A stretch of 64,000 bases of DNA from Vitellaria paradoxa (GCA_019916065.1 CM034233.1:51274447-51338446), one strand, 5' to 3'; numbered from the stretch's first letter, positions 32,401 through 44,835 are shown. Made by a program: numbers and translations. Notes: generated by a model not told the origin, from the letters alone.

Positions 32401-35400
32401 CTCATTAAATGGTGCTCCATATTGAGCACCATTTTTTGGACCAGGACCACTCTTCTTGAAGACTTTACAGAGCACGTACGTATCCTACAAGAACACAAGC
32501 CCAACATCAATTGAAATCAGCCAAAATAACCCCAACAACCAGCAATTCTTAGTGAAATAAAGGGAAAATAGTATTCAGGCTTTCACAATTTATTATGCAA
32601 ATATAATAGTATTCAGGCTTTCTGGTGGGTGCCTAATTCTGTAGTAGCAAAACAAATATCCACATTATACCCATTTCTTGCACCACAAATGCAACATTTT
32701 ATTAAACTCCAAACAAAGAAGATAAAACACTCGAAGCTTAATACAACCCTCAGATTGTTGGTAGCATTTACCTACCCCCTGCCCCCCCTCCAAAAAAAAT
32801 AGGGAAAAGATACTGCTTGAGTTACTGCTTGGGGCCTGCACATGGATAGGTTTGGCTTTGGTTTGAGCCATACCTAGAACCTAACTGACGTTCCATGGTT
32901 CTCAATATTTATATCCAACCCAAAACCCAGGGGTAAGAAGGAACAGAATAGAACCCAACCGACAAAATTTGGTTCCGTTCGGTTCAATATATATGACACA
33001 GAAATTATTGATTGAAACTTAAAATTAATCTTTGGGCCAATTTTTGTATTATTTAAGCCATCATTACTAAGCAGGCCAGCCCATCATCAGGCTTCAGAGG
33101 AAGCCCATGCACATCAAAAGGGAGTGTAGTGCCCTTTATAAATGAAGAGTTAACAAGTTATCTCCCACCGATGCGGGACAAGATCCATACCTCACAGCTT
33201 GGGAAGCATTCAAATGCTTTATCTTCTGTACACACCAGTTACCTCTTTGTCATTTTTAAACATGCATCCCATGTCAAATTCATACACATTGTCTACTCAC
33301 TATAAATCTCTTACAGAAAGCAATGTTGTGTGTTGTGTTATCCCTTTAATACAGCACTTACAATATTTTTGAAATAAATAAACCTGTGGGACTTGATTAC
33401 AAAACCAAGAAACAATGCTCTCACCCTAGACTGATTACAAAAATATTTTTGAAATAAATAAACCTGTGGGACTTGATTACAAAACCAAGAAAAAATGCTC
33501 TCACCCTAGACTGAACCGAAGCTGCCGGTTCTAAAAATTAAAGGACAGGCACTGAACCGGAAAACATTAAAACCAAACCCAACTAGGCCGACTTGAACAG
33601 TTCAGGTTTGGTTCTCCGGTTTAGGTTCAAAGTTGTGCACCCTTAATTTATATTGACCAGCATCAATGTAAGGCCACTACATACATTCTCTAGTTGTTTG
33701 AAAAGTGCTGAGAGAGCATAAGAATGTAAATGAAGGGCATGGACAAGAAAAACCTATCCTTGTACAAATAAGCCTCCATGTTGTCTGACAAAGATTTAAA
33801 AAATTCAAGTCAAACCAACAATGAAACAAACACAAAACCTTGTTCTTCCTGAGACAAATGAACATCCTCTGTCAAAAGGTGGCAATTTGTTACAAACAAA
33901 AATAAAAAGAGGCATCATGAGCAAAGTTGTCTACTTAATTCATAATTTTAATACCTCTTACACTAATGAAATAACTGTGCAAACCCAGCCCTAGATTTGA
34001 AAAGTTCTGAAGGAATCAACTTGCACTATATTCAAACAATTGAACTCGCCTCTGCCTTCATAAACAATACACTGCAATACATGAGGCAAGGCCCATATTC
34101 TTTTTCTCCCTTCCTGAAGGCATTTGGTAACAATAACAAGAGACTGATAAAGAAACATTTAAACAAGAAGGTTGTCATTTCAATGAAAGAAGTTCGTGAT
34201 ACAATGGCTGAACAAAGCAAATTACAAAGGAAAATTTCACAATCTTGAATATAAAGGATCCACGTTTCAATCTTTGTTACATAGACTACTGTAAATGTAT
34301 GATGTACCCACGTCATACACTCGGGTAAGGATGCTTCAGAAAGGGAACGATATATGCATTGGACATCCATACAAACTTATTTATATTAAAGATAACTCTG
34401 ATGGTGTAAAACTTGGCACATAGTGTGTGTCAATAGCATATATTTAGCGCATAATTATGCACAAAATTTATTTTTATGCATGAAATACTCTAATGGCACC
34501 CTATAAATACAATCTTATCCTATAAAATAAAATAACTATATTAAAGATATGCTGTGTTAATTAAACTCACCATTTCCTCCAAAGTACACATCCAGATATG
34601 ACAAGGATAAGGGAATGGGATGTGTCCGGCACCCTCATTAAAATTGGACTTAAATCCTCTAATTTTTAAAATCTCTTAAAAAAGTATCGACACATATTTG
34701 ATGGTAAAAAAATTGTCTTAAAATTCCAAATACATTTTTAAATAATAAATTGAATTTTGTGTCAATCTATTACACAATATAAACTATATTTAGATATTCA
34801 CAATGTGGTGTATCCTGTCTAATTTTTGGACCCATATCCAAGTGTTAAAGTTTTGGGAGGTCTTGCACCTGGAAACATACCCGCACCCAACACTCTTACC
34901 TACATTAAGTAGCATAGAAGATATGAATTTCTCGTGTCTCCGTCGCTTGAATAAGAGAAAACAACTCTTAGACATGCACCTGTACTCAACACTCGAGCCT
35001 GAGTCCATGTAGCATAGGTGTCAATAAGGATGGCCAATGAGTGTGTTGCGCTGGGTTAAGAATTGTTTTTTTACCCATCATGGCCAATGTTTAATTCCCA
35101 AGTCTATGCATTTAAATCCATTTATTTTTAAAAAGATTTTTAAACTATATTTTTAGATAAAAAATACATATTTATTTGAAATTTTAATATACAAACTTAA
35201 CTTAAGACAAAAGTATAAGTGCCAATAAGGCTGGCCACTGAGTGGGTCACACCGGTTTAAAAATTGTTTTTTACCCAAACCCATCATGCCAATGTTTAAT
35301 TACCAAGCTTGCACATTTAAATCCATTTATTTTTAAAAAAAATATTTAAACTATATTACAGATAAAAAAATATTTCTTTGAAATTTTAATATAAAAAACT

Positions 35401-38278
35401 TAATTTTTTATAAGAAAAGACAAATAAAATAATTTATAAATACATACAATATACTAAAAATATATATTTTTAGTATTTCAGGCCAGACTCAGGCCTACAA
35501 GCTCAATCACAAGACCAACAAAAAAATAGGGCAGGCTTAGTGTGTGAGGCCTCAAGTGTCCACCCCTACATGTCAACACATCATTCTAGATGGTTCAAGC
35601 AACTGTAGTAACTGTGTTGCTTAATTACCCAAAAAAAAAAAACTGGAGTAGCTGTGTTGTTGCCTAATTTATAATGTTTCTACAAATTGCCTAATGGACA
35701 CATCAATGAGCATGCTTAACAATTAAAATAAACCAATCAAAAAACTAATACATCATTGAACACAGCATATTGCAAACAAGAACATAGAAAATTACACAAC
35801 ATACATGTTACATGATGAAACTTCTCACACACAAACACTAACGACAGGCCCTCGTTCCAAACATTAGAAACCAAAAACAAATAAGCCCCCTAGGAAATTG
35901 GCATATGATAAAAACGAGGATGACATAATGGATACAATGGCTCCGTTTGGAGCAAAACAAAATAAAATAAAATCTTACAAATCTCTACAAACACGAATTA
36001 TGAGACAGTAAAATTTAAATTCTTCACTCACTACACAAATTACGAGACATCTACTTTTACAATTTTATTTTATTTTATACATTTTTATACAACTCCAAAC
36101 ACACCCAATATTCCATAGAAATAATTTTTCTTTTAAGCAAGAATTTGCACAAGTACAAAAAAAAAAAAGGTGACAAATGCATGGAGAATTTGGAATGTTA
36201 AGTTCATCCAATGGGAGACAAGAAACATACATTGATTACACGAATTTCAAAAATTTACCATTATTTTTTCCAGAAAACTCCCCATGTGCGTGTTCAATGT
36301 TTATTTTAAAACTATTGCATGATATGTTCAATAAAATAGGGAATATAAAACAGTCACTTCCTACGAAATGTTCAATAAAATTAAAACCACAAGTAAGAAC
36401 ATCGTGAAAATTGAAAATCAAAAAGTTCCAAAAAGTTAATCATTTCCAAAATCGTGTATATTCATGCCAATAGTGGGATCGAAGATGATGTTATTCATAT
36501 GATTTATATTGGATGATCAAAATAAAGATGTGTCTCGGGCGTTTTATGCGACCAGGAAAATGCCTATCAAACTAAAAGAAAATTTTTATAGAACAGTTAT
36601 AAAACCAACTATACATTATGGTACAGAGTATAAGGCCATTAAGAAGCAACACTCTCATAAGAGTAGAAGAAATGAGGAACTCTTATAAGAGTAGAAGAAA
36701 TGAGGATACTAAAATGGATGTGTGATAATATAAGCATACAAGAAATGAGGATACATGATAGTAGAAGAAATGAGGAACTCTTATAAGAGTAGAAGAAATG
36801 AGGATACTAAAATGGATGGATGATAATATAAGCATACAAGAAATGAGGATACATGATACGAAAAATTCATGTAGTCAACCACAGCTAGTTTGTAACTAAG
36901 GCTTGTTTGACTGAACAAAAGAAACGGTCAAGACACTATCTCTGGCAAATGCAAACCCAGACAAGCTAAATGTTATCCCACCACCTCCCGACAATAGAAT
37001 TAAATTATAGAACAAAGTAAAATCTTGTGAAAAGATTTCTTGTATGCCAATGAATTCACCAAATGATAATATAACCATGAATTTCACACCTAAGGATAGC
37101 AATACACCATCTGATAGTTCATCGTGTTGATTACTGAACAGCATTTTTCAAAAGATGACACTATCTGATAATTCAATACAGCAGCTTGTGCGACTTGACT
37201 TTTGATACAAGGAGAATGCACAAAGGACTTCAACAGAGATGTAAACCGAAGACCACTCTACAGACTGAATTACAAAACAAAGAATTCATGCCCTAAAGAA
37301 TCAAGGATTGACAAAAGAAGTACCTGAATAACTCCTGCATCAGCCAATTCCTTGCATTGAATCCTATACTCGTGCATAACCCAATCTGTTCTTTCCCCTT
37401 TTGGTGCTTGACCAATGTGGAAAACCAGTGTCTTTATCATTCCCACAGTTTGCTCTTTGTAAATAACAGATCTATCCTTTCCAGTGGATTTCCAATAGCC
37501 ACCTTCAGTAGCACGATTCGCTCTAGCTCCACTTGCATATTTTCTTTCTTTTGGGCTAAAGAAGTACCATTCAAGATCCCTACTTCTCAAGCAAGATTTA
37601 TCTGAAAACAAAAAGAAAAAATAATTTATCAATCTAGGTACGGAGAGAAGCAATCACTGCCAAAAATAAAAAAACAGAAGTAAAAAGCACACTCTCAGGA
37701 CACCAGAAAAATCCATGAAATAATTATGAGGAACATGCAGAAAAGGCATAATCATGAAGCCATAATCATAACCACCATCCAAAAATCAAGAACACAAAAC
37801 ATACATAGCCCATCATTAAGACAAGCTACCGATCAAAAACAAAATCAAACATTAATGAATCAATAAACAAAATTTTCCACCTAAACAAAAAACCTAGTAC
37901 TTTGCCCTGCTTCCAGCCTGCATATGTACAAGGGTTGCCTGTGTTAAAAATAATTTAGGGTTTTCCAAAATTATCCACACAAATTTTATTAAACCACCAC
38001 AATTACTCTTAAAAACAGACTTTATCAAAAAATAATGTGATTATTATTTGGAATACTCATTGTATTATTAAATGTATGTAACACTGATTAGAAATCTGCA
38101 GACATAAGGAGAGAATGATACCTGGAAGATCCCATGGAGAGTAATTATATATGTTGAGCTCTGAGATGACTTCAACCCGTATCCTTTTCCCCAATACCTT
38201 CTTTTTGAGGTAATACATAATCAGTTCAACATCTGTAGGATGGAAGCGAAACCCAGGAGAAAGAGATGTTCTTGCCAT
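29458..38278 (-). CDS. Membrane-tethered NAC transcription factor, NAC082/NAC103-like
   Basis: Seven exons keep one frame: 38,122-38,278; 37,324-37,601; 32,122-32,484; 31,760-31,810; 30,640-31,056; 30,414-30,525; 29,458-29,936. All introns are GT-AG. The product is 618 residues. The start is ATG 38,276-38,278 ([15 protein letters not shown]). The NAC DNA-binding domain fills residues 1-160, with [23 protein letters not shown] and WVMHEYR. After it comes [14 protein letters not shown], which I associate with the NAC082/NAC103 subgroup. The middle is acidic and probably an activation region. Residues about 560-584 ([20 protein letters not shown] and onward) are a hydrophobic segment, so the factor is probably released from a membrane by proteolysis under stress. 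A GT donor after 29,552 could lead to a further 3' exon, so the last residues are uncertain. Family certain, subgroup likely. Confidence 0.85.
31307..31469. mobile_element. Tourist-like MITE, 163 bp, in NAC intron 4
   Basis: The ends GGGCTCCGTTTGGAG and CTCCAAACACACA are imperfect inverted repeats, flanked by TAA at 31,304-31,306 and 31,470-31,472. A close copy lies at 35,939-36,105. The TAA duplication suits PIF/Harbinger-type MITEs. Confidence 0.75.
31760..31810 (-). CDS. 51-bp small exon 4 of the NAC gene
   Basis: Seventeen codons lie between a consensus acceptor (AAAAAG|GGAACT) and donor (CCCAA|GTAATT). Both sides are phase 0, so inclusion or skipping keeps the frame. It adds a short polar peptide ending in SSDSQAQ. 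Its reality rests on splice signals and frame alone; skipping would give a 601-residue form. Confidence 0.6.
32052..32064. repeat. Run of 13 G
   Basis: An uninterrupted G run lies just outside the 3' end of NAC exon 3, in intron 3. Such runs are rare in this AT-rich window and could be a length-variable or mis-assembled spot. Confidence 0.7.
33362..33514. repeat. 80-bp tandem duplication in NAC intron 2
   Basis: The segment starting at 33,362 is repeated at 33,442 with almost no changes (CAATGCTCTC against AAATGCTCTC), about 1.9 copies. Such high identity suggests a recent event. Confidence 0.85.
35019..35569. repeat. About 200-bp tandem duplication within a possible hAT-like element
   Basis: The block from 35,019 (CAATAAGGATGGCCAATGAG) recurs from 35,220 at roughly four-fifths identity, spacing 201 bp. 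The right end reads GTGTCCACCCCTA, whose complement TAGGGGTGGACAC is a common end of plant hAT-like elements. The left end TAGGTGTCAATAAGG is only similar. The element class is uncertain; the duplication is clear. Confidence 0.6.
35939..36105. mobile_element. Tourist-like MITE, second copy, in NAC intron 2
   Basis: Sequence and ends match 31,307-31,469 over the whole length (GGCTCCGTTTGGAGC to CTCCAAACACACC). No clean TWA duplication is visible here. Confidence 0.75.
36490..36670 (+). pseudogene. LINE (L1-type) reverse transcriptase 3' fragment
   Basis: The plus-strand translation gives [20 protein letters not shown] followed by [11 protein letters not shown]. This is the conserved region after the RT domain of plant L1 LINEs (PIKLKGKFYRTVxRPxxLYG family pattern). 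It is truncated on both sides and is followed by a tandem duplication carrying the next conserved block. Confidence 0.7.
36661..36858. repeat. 98-bp tandem duplication at the LINE fragment end
   Basis: The block containing GAGGAACTCTTATAAGAG at 36,674 recurs at 36,772. Both copies carry the [12 protein letters not shown] LINE segment read as ATGAGGATACTAAAATGGATG. Duplication followed insertion of the LINE. Confidence 0.8.
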
Positions 38279-38305
38279 GAACAATACCAGCCAAACGTCC
38301 CACGA

Positions 38306-39410
38306 TCTAATAACTTCAAAATCCCAGTACAGTATACCTTGTATTTAAACTAATGGTCAACCAATCCCTTTTAGCAGTATCAGTGTTCCCTCTTAAAAGT
38401 AAATACTACAGAACCAAAGACACCAACAGAAAAATTCCTATTTATCCCTCCTACCAAACAATTCCCTAAAATGTTCCAAATTCTATCAGGTCCAGTGTCG
38501 AAACAAGATTTTTCGAGAACACCACACCCTACTGCGGCTCATAAAACAGAAATCACAACGAAGAAAAGACGGATGCTTCTTGCTGGAATCAAAAGACATT
38601 TGGTGTGGAAGTCAAACCTGATATTTCAATCATAAAACAATATTTTAAAATCCCAGAAGAAATACTCACTTGACAGAAAGAAGCAACATATTATCTGACA
38701 TCCAGAAAATAGTAAATAACCAAACCCCCAAACACCTCACTTTCAACTTGCTAAACCCCAGAAAATCAGTAACTCAACCAAAATACCCCTATTCTATAAA
38801 CATATGTACTTATCACATGTGCACGGGCGTATATGTATGCTTACTCATCTTAAGAGAGGGTCATAAATGAGGGGAACAAGGCAAGAATCCAAAAAACTGA
38901 AATTACAAAACAAAAAAGAACAGAAAAAGAAGGCATCATCTACAAATAGAAACACCCAAAACCACATGACTAAAAAATGAGAAAAATAACAAGACCCAGT
39001 AAATGGAAAAAAAAAATGAAAACAACGCAGACAGAAAAAACCTCAAACCACATAATCCACTGAAAATAGAAACAGGAGAGTTCTACTATTCTGCATATGC
39101 AAATACAGCATAAGCGTTACCAGAAGAAGTCAAAAAAAAAAAAAAAGAATAGCAAACTTGAAAACACTAGATCCAGAAAATTAGATAATTTATTCAGTTG
39201 TAGAAGGAGAAACCCCAGACAAATCGATTTAGATATTACATCAAAAGCTACGGAAAACCGAAGAAGAGAAGGTAGCACAAACCAAAACAATCAAACAAGA
39301 GAATAGAGAAACCCTAGAAATCTTACTCGAGTGGGCGAAGGACCCCAGAAGCCGCTATAGAGAGAGAGAGAGGCAAAGGAAATTAGAAGCTGAAATAGGA
39401 AACGCGTAAA
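38306..39410 (-). other. Probable 5' untranslated region with intron of the NAC gene
   Basis: A splice donor CTCGA|GTAAGATTTC lies near 39,328 and a possible acceptor TTATTAG near 38,306, just upstream of the start codon. This would give a leader intron of about 1 kb. Leader introns are common in this kind of gene, but here it is inference from splice signals. Confidence 0.45.
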
Positions 39411-39434
39411 GAGGCAAGGCAACACTTCGAAAGA

Positions 39435-39443
39435 GATTATATA
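39435..39443 (-). promoter_or_regulatory. TATA box of the NAC gene
   Basis: The minus strand reads TATATAATC here. It lies about 30 bases upstream of a GA-rich leader-like tract (GAGAGAGAGAGAGG at 39,360-39,374 on the plus strand), which suits a start site near 39,405-39,410. Confidence 0.5.
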
Positions 39444-40500
39444 GAGGAGTGAGTGATGAGGAGAGGGTAGTCTAGTCTATTGCTTGCTCGTCATTGGAGG
39501 GATCTCAGGGAAGCGTGTATGAGAATCCGCGGCCTTGTATTGGTCCAGTTATTCAAAAAAGCTTGTCTGAAAAGGTATTTCGTTTTTAAAAAAAAATTAA
39601 AAAATTAAATTTTTATTAATATTTTTCATATTTTTATTAAATTTCATCGCGGATTATTTTTGCATTAATTTTTAATTTTTGTAATAAATCAAACATCACT
39701 TAAAATAGTACGGAGTACGGATTAACAAATCCTTTATTTTATAAATTTAAATATTTTTCTCAAAACGTGTTTCGTTGACTAAAAAATATAATAAAAATAT
39801 AAAAAATTGATGTAAAAGTGATATGTAACAAATTTGAGTGAAAGAAAGTACAAAAATTAAGTAAAAGTTAGTAAGTTTTGTTTGATTTTATCCATCAAAA
39901 CACCCCCTCAATTTAACACATTCATGAATTAAATAAAAAAATTTACCAAAAAATAAATTTTTAATAACATTTTTTCATTTTAATGAATCTCATCTACTAG
40001 ACTATAAAAATGTATGTTAAAACTTTGTATTCTCAAACCATGAATTTTTTTTAATCATTTAAAAATTTAATAAATAAAAAGACCTTAAATTCTTATGTAA
40101 ACACTCAATTTTACCCCATTCCATTCAAACAATTTTAAGCTGAAAAACTCAGAATAAGTATTAGTAACATTGTTAGATTTATTATTAGAGGTTGGCAGAC
40201 CATTAATGAATTTATCAAGTTTGTATAATTAGATATAGGCCAAGGTGTCTCAATAAATAAGTTTGAAATAATGGCTGGAAAGTAGTTGAAAACTTCACTA
40301 AAAAATGTAAAAGTTGAGAACTCAGCCAAGTACTATCATTGGGAGCCTCACTGCCTTAACTAGAAGCTCGCTAGGTAAGATAGAATTAGGTTTAAGAAAT
40401 CAACCCTTTTTTACAAAATTAGGTTTAAGAAACTAATCCTTTTTTATAGAATCAGTTTAAGAAATTAGCCCTTTTTTTATACCTTTTTTACATTTTCAAA
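39444..40500. other. Intergenic DNA with a MITE-like segment at 39,766-39,906
   Basis: No gene is seen. The segment 39,766-39,906 has inverted ends (ACGTGTTTCGTTGA / CATCAAAACACCCCC) and a central TTGATGTAAAAGTGATATGT string. The same string recurs at about 40,560 and in altered form at 12,190, so this is a small dispersed family. A short direct repeat (AATTAGGTTTAAGAAAT) lies at 40,384-40,460. Confidence 0.45.
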
Positions 40501-40504
40501 GCTA

Positions 40505-40668
40505 TTATTATGAGTATGTTTGGTTAATAAAAAGTTAACTAAAAAGTACAATAAAAGTAGAAAGATGTGACATAAAAGTGATATGTGAAGAAATTTGATT
40601 GGAAGAAAGTATGAAAAATTAGTTAAAATTTGTGAAGTTTGGTGGATTTTGATGCCCCAAATGAGGCC
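40505..40668. mobile_element. MITE-like element related to 39,766-39,906
   Basis: It opens TATGTTTGGTTAATAAAAAG, shares ACATAAAAGTGATATGTGA and GAAGAAAGTA strings with 39,766-39,906, and closes near GATGCCCCAAATGAGG. No target duplication is confirmed. Confidence 0.45.
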
Positions 40669-41290
40669 TATATATGGGGGGCCTTCTCCTAAGGTTCTTA
40701 AACAAAGAGAACAAATTATCAAGATGTCCATATTATTTCAAGAGTCTCTTATTCTCTTAGTCAAATAACTCTACATATTTATTCCTTTTGATTTTCAAGA
40801 ATTTGAAGATTGGTATTTCGCGAGTAAATATGCACCATAGACTTGAGTAAATTAAGGTTCAACATGAGGAATCGTGAATTCAATTATGAGTTTGTAGTTG
40901 TAAACTTTATAAGATGACTTATATAGTGAAAAAAATTTGCTTAATCTTTCGTTTAGGACTCGTGGTTTTTTCCAATTTGAGTTTCCATTTAAATTCTGGT
41001 ACATTATTTTACTTTTCAATTAGTGGTTGTGTAATTAATCTTGTGATACTACGCTTAGCTATTTTTTTCAAATATGATTTAACCCTTGATCAAAAACAGT
41101 AATAGCTAGCAAAAAATTAGGGTAGTGGTAATGTCAGAACAAAAATATTTAATACATTTTATATATGTTAACAATTTTACCTTTAATGGGAAATTTAATG
41201 TGATATTTATTGTCAATAAATAATTGAACTTTTATATTAATATTTATTTTCCTCTCTTCACTCTCTATCTCACTTTTATTTTTAACCATA
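40669..41290. other. AT-rich intergenic DNA, no gene seen
   Basis: Nothing beyond simple AT-rich sequence was recognised. The ORF at 40,914-41,102 has no coding character. Confidence 0.45.
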
Positions 41291-42115
41291 ATGAATAATT
41301 AGAATAATTACTTTTAAAATTTAAATTTTATAAATTTATTTTTTAGTCATGAAAGTTGTTTTATTAATAAATTTTACTTATTGATTTAGTGATTAATGAA
41401 GTTTGGCTAATTAACTTTGAAATTTAAATTTTTTATATTTATCTTGCAATCTTAAAAATTTGATAAAATAAATTTTACTAATTAATTTACTAATTAATGA
41501 AAACTCTCATAGATTGATTTACAAATTAAGAAAACATAAGTAGTTTGAATAGTTAGTTCTAAAATTGAATTTTATATATTTATCTTTTATTTGTTAAAGT
41601 CGATTTAATAAAAAAATTTACTAATTAGCATAAAGATTAGGCTTCGTTTGTTTTTCTAAAAAACTCTGAAATTTTCTAAAACTTATTCATTTTTTATATC
41701 ATTACACAAATTACGAACTTATAATTTATCTCATTTTATCTCACTTTTTATCACTCCAAACACATAAATTTAGATAATTAGTCACTAAAATTGAATTTAA
41801 GATGTTTGCCTTTTAGTTATGAAGATTGATTTAATAATAAATTCTATTATTTGGTTTTCCATTTAACGGAAATATGAGTAGTTTAGATAATTAGTTCAAG
41901 TTTGAATTTTATATATTTAAAAACTAAAAAAAAAGGTAAATATAAAAATTTCAATTTTTAAAACTAATTATCTAAGCTAATATTTTCGCTAATTAGTAAA
42001 ATTTTTTATTAAATCAATTTTCATTACTAAAAGATAAAAATATAAAATTTAAATTTTAGAACTAATTACCAAACTACTTACGTTTCCGTTATAGTAAATC
42101 AAATGATAATATTTA
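41291..42115. repeat. Array of short repeats, direct then inverted, left of the Harbinger element
   Basis: A unit of roughly 110-150 bp containing ATAATTAGTTCTAAAATTGAATTTTATATATTTATCTTTTAG and GATTTAATAATAAATTTACTAATTA occurs at about 41,291, 41,405, 41,546, 41,772 and 41,885. It then appears in reverse complement at about 41,945-42,115. One more inverted copy continues at 50,107-50,230, directly across the 8-kb element. A MITE (41,640-41,770, ends GGCTTCGTTTG / CTCCAAACACA) interrupts the array. Confidence 0.6.
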
Positions 42116-43546
42116 GAGTTCGTTTGACAACGCTGTCATTTTTCTGTTATTGTTTTTCTATTGTTATTTTCTATTTTGTGTTTTTTATTACCGTTTATTT
42201 TTTCTGAAATGAAAATAAAAATAGTGTTTAATAATGTAATTTTATTTACATAAATTTGTAAATAGAAAACTAAAAGTTTGTTTGGTAAACACAATTTATA
42301 AGTTATACATTTTTAAAAATTTTCATTTACAGAACAACTAAAAAACATTTTGTTAATGCAATTTAATAAAAAATTACATTTATACCTCATTATTTTGGTC
42401 CTCATGTATGTAAAACCTACACTTTGATCTATATTATTTTTTTAATCCCTACTCATTTATAAAAATTATATTTTTATCTTAGTAATTATAAATTAATTTA
42501 TAGAATTGTAAAATGTTTCAAAACCTTATCAAACAAATTATTTGCTACACCCCTTTATTTGATACACAAACCAAAGAACGTCAGTGTTCATCAAAGGTAC
42601 AAGCGAGATACAAAATCAAAATTCAAATACCTTTTAAAAAAAATGGAGGTGAATGTTTTGATTTATTTTTTTCTTAAGAATGTGTGAAAAAAACAAATTT
42701 TTAAACTTCATCAAATTTATACACTTAGGTCCAACCTTTGTTTTGCAAATTTCTAATCCAAGGGACGTGCAAGTGGCAACAACTCACTTTAAAATCATAT
42801 AAAACATCAGTAAACTACATGTATTGAAGAAGAGAATGAAAATAAGAAACAAGTCATGAAAAAAAACTGATAATTTGATACATATTTGTACCATATACAA
42901 TAATAGCAGTAAAACTAAGAGAACAAGGATAGCAGCAATTATACTAGTAGGATGCCAAAAAAATGACACCATCAACCGTTCGTGCCATATTCAAAAATAT
43001 AGTGCTACTTTATATTACACTTCTTCCCAACTACCTATTTAGAATTAACATTGATCAATAGTGCAAATATTATCAGAACTAAGAGAGTCCCCAAAATCAT
43101 GTTACATTCATAACATGCGCACATGAGTATATGAGCCACATTGCTCAACGAGATCATTCCTCTTACAGGTAGAGAGGTGCTTGTGTTATAAGGCACACGG
43201 TACTCATCAACTTGCATGGAACCATTAACGTGGTCCAATCCACGCGGGCATCAGAAAAATGAATGACCATTATTCCTTTTAGTTCTTGCAACCAAAACTT
43301 GCATCCAACCTGCACCACAAACACATAGTGGCCCATATTGCGAAACTAGAGACATAACTACAGATGCCAAAAGAATGAAATGTAATTTTGAAATAATTGC
43401 CATGAAATTCATGACGTACAAAAATGTTAACTTGTTTCATATACCACAACAAATTTGTCATATGAAAGTGGCACATTATCTCGTACATAACTAGTTTTTA
43501 CATAACTTATCAAAATAATAGTAATACAAAACAAGTTCTGAATTAA

Positions 43547-44835
43547 CTAAGTGCTCACACTATGCCAAATTTGACAAGCTATTTCGTCACACATTCTACT
43601 CATTTCTCTCACTTGAGAGTTAGACAAGTCAAGTTCAATTGGATTTTGAGAACTACTGCCTGCACCCCCACCATGGTTTGGATCTTTAATAATTTGCACA
43701 TCCTTTCATGATGCATTTAATGTGTCATCCTGATCTCTTGATCGAATAAAATTATGAACAGTGTAACAAGCAACTGGGATATATCTCTGGGTCTTAACTT
43801 TGAAAGGTGGCATGCCCTTTAAGATAGGAAACCGTGCCTTCAAAAATGCCGAAACACCTTTCAATCACATTACGCAATGTTGAATGGCAATAATTGAACC
43901 ACTCTTCAATATTTGTAGGTTGTTGTGCTCACCCACGGCAATCTTGTAAACGGTACCATTCCCCACGATATGGTGTTAAAAATCTGAGACTGTTCATGTA
44001 ACTAGAATCAACAACATGGTATTTCCCTTAAAGTGGTGATAGAAATAAATTAGCTAGATTACTCAAACAATCGTTTAGCACACAGGAATCATTTGCTATT
44101 TCTTCCCACCTTGTAAAAATATATGTAAATCGCATGTCAAATGAACATGCGCCCATAACATTCTGTGTAGGGATGGTTTGCTTGTCATGATATGAAACTT
44201 GTTTGCTGGCCGAAACATGAACGATAACATAAGTCCTACCGATTGCTCTAATGTAGTCTTAATAACTAAAAAAACTATTAATTGTCGAAAGTTAATTATT
44301 CTTAACTTAGAGTGTTACAATTTGAAATGGCATACCTTAAAAAATGGTACAATGTTGGGTTGTGTAAAATCTCCGGAAGCACTTCATTTATGTTAAGTGG
44401 TACTATAGTAATAATACCCAACTTGCACACGCCCTTCAAAACTTTATGAAAGTACGTGTAAATTGTTTACGTAGAATGTTGAAATCTCTCGACTACTACA
44501 TGAAACCTTTCATTGTGTGATATGATGAGCAAGAAAATAGCAACTGGTTCTCGAAATGTCAGATATGGAGAGTGGTCTAATAATCCATGTGTTCTTATGG
44601 CTTCACAAAAGCCAATAAAAACATGTGGCTGCATTCTAAAGTAGTCATAACAGCGATTCTCATGCCTGTTAATCAACTCTATAATATAATTATGCCCTAT
44701 TAATACTGATGTGCTACATGGTTTGCTGCCTTTATTTTTTCCAATATAATCAGCGATTGCTGCTGCTACAACAAAATCATTGCTGTCATCATCCAAGTCA
44801 CCGTCAAAAAGATTTTTGAGATCTCCGATGTTCAT
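43547..44835 (-). pseudogene. PIF/Harbinger DDE transposase (HARBI1-like nuclease), decayed
   Basis: There are two exons: 44,336-44,835 (ATG 44,833-44,835) and 43,547-44,247, joined as TTTTTAAG|GTATG ... TTAG|AGCAAT, phase 2. The N-terminal part shows the plant PIF transposase helical region (RMQPHVFIGFCEAIRTHGLL, HNERFHVVVERFQHS). The nuclease has TQNVMGACSFDMRFTYI, YHVVDSSYMNSLRFLTPYRG, the HSTLRNVIERCFG motif and PVACYTVHNFIR. Of the expected D-D-E triad, the second D (VVDSSY) and the E (VIERCFG) are present. The first, expected in a DGT/H motif, reads AIGRTY, so the first catalytic aspartate is lost. Stops lie at 44,467, 44,028, 43,930 and about 43,704, and a frameshift near 43,828. Ends at TAG 43,547. 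Confidence 0.88.

Larger units (their letters stand above)
32485..37323 (-). other. Intron 2 of the NAC gene, 4.8 kb, loaded with repeats
   Basis: The phase-0 intron lies inside the NAC reading frame, after the GVIQ codons and before DTYVLCK. It contains an 80-bp and a 98-bp tandem duplication, a roughly 200-bp duplication, a MITE and a LINE fragment, all listed separately. Other NAC genes have a short intron at this point, so its length probably comes from insertions. Confidence 0.75.

Noticed and set aside
32900..33650. Possible hAT-like element with AACCGG-rich arms
   Set aside because: The ends CAGGGGTAAGAAGG and GTGCACCCTTA are only loosely inverted and no 8-bp duplication could be found.
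33362..36858. CRISPR-like direct repeats
   Set aside because: These are tandem duplications without spacers in a plant intron.
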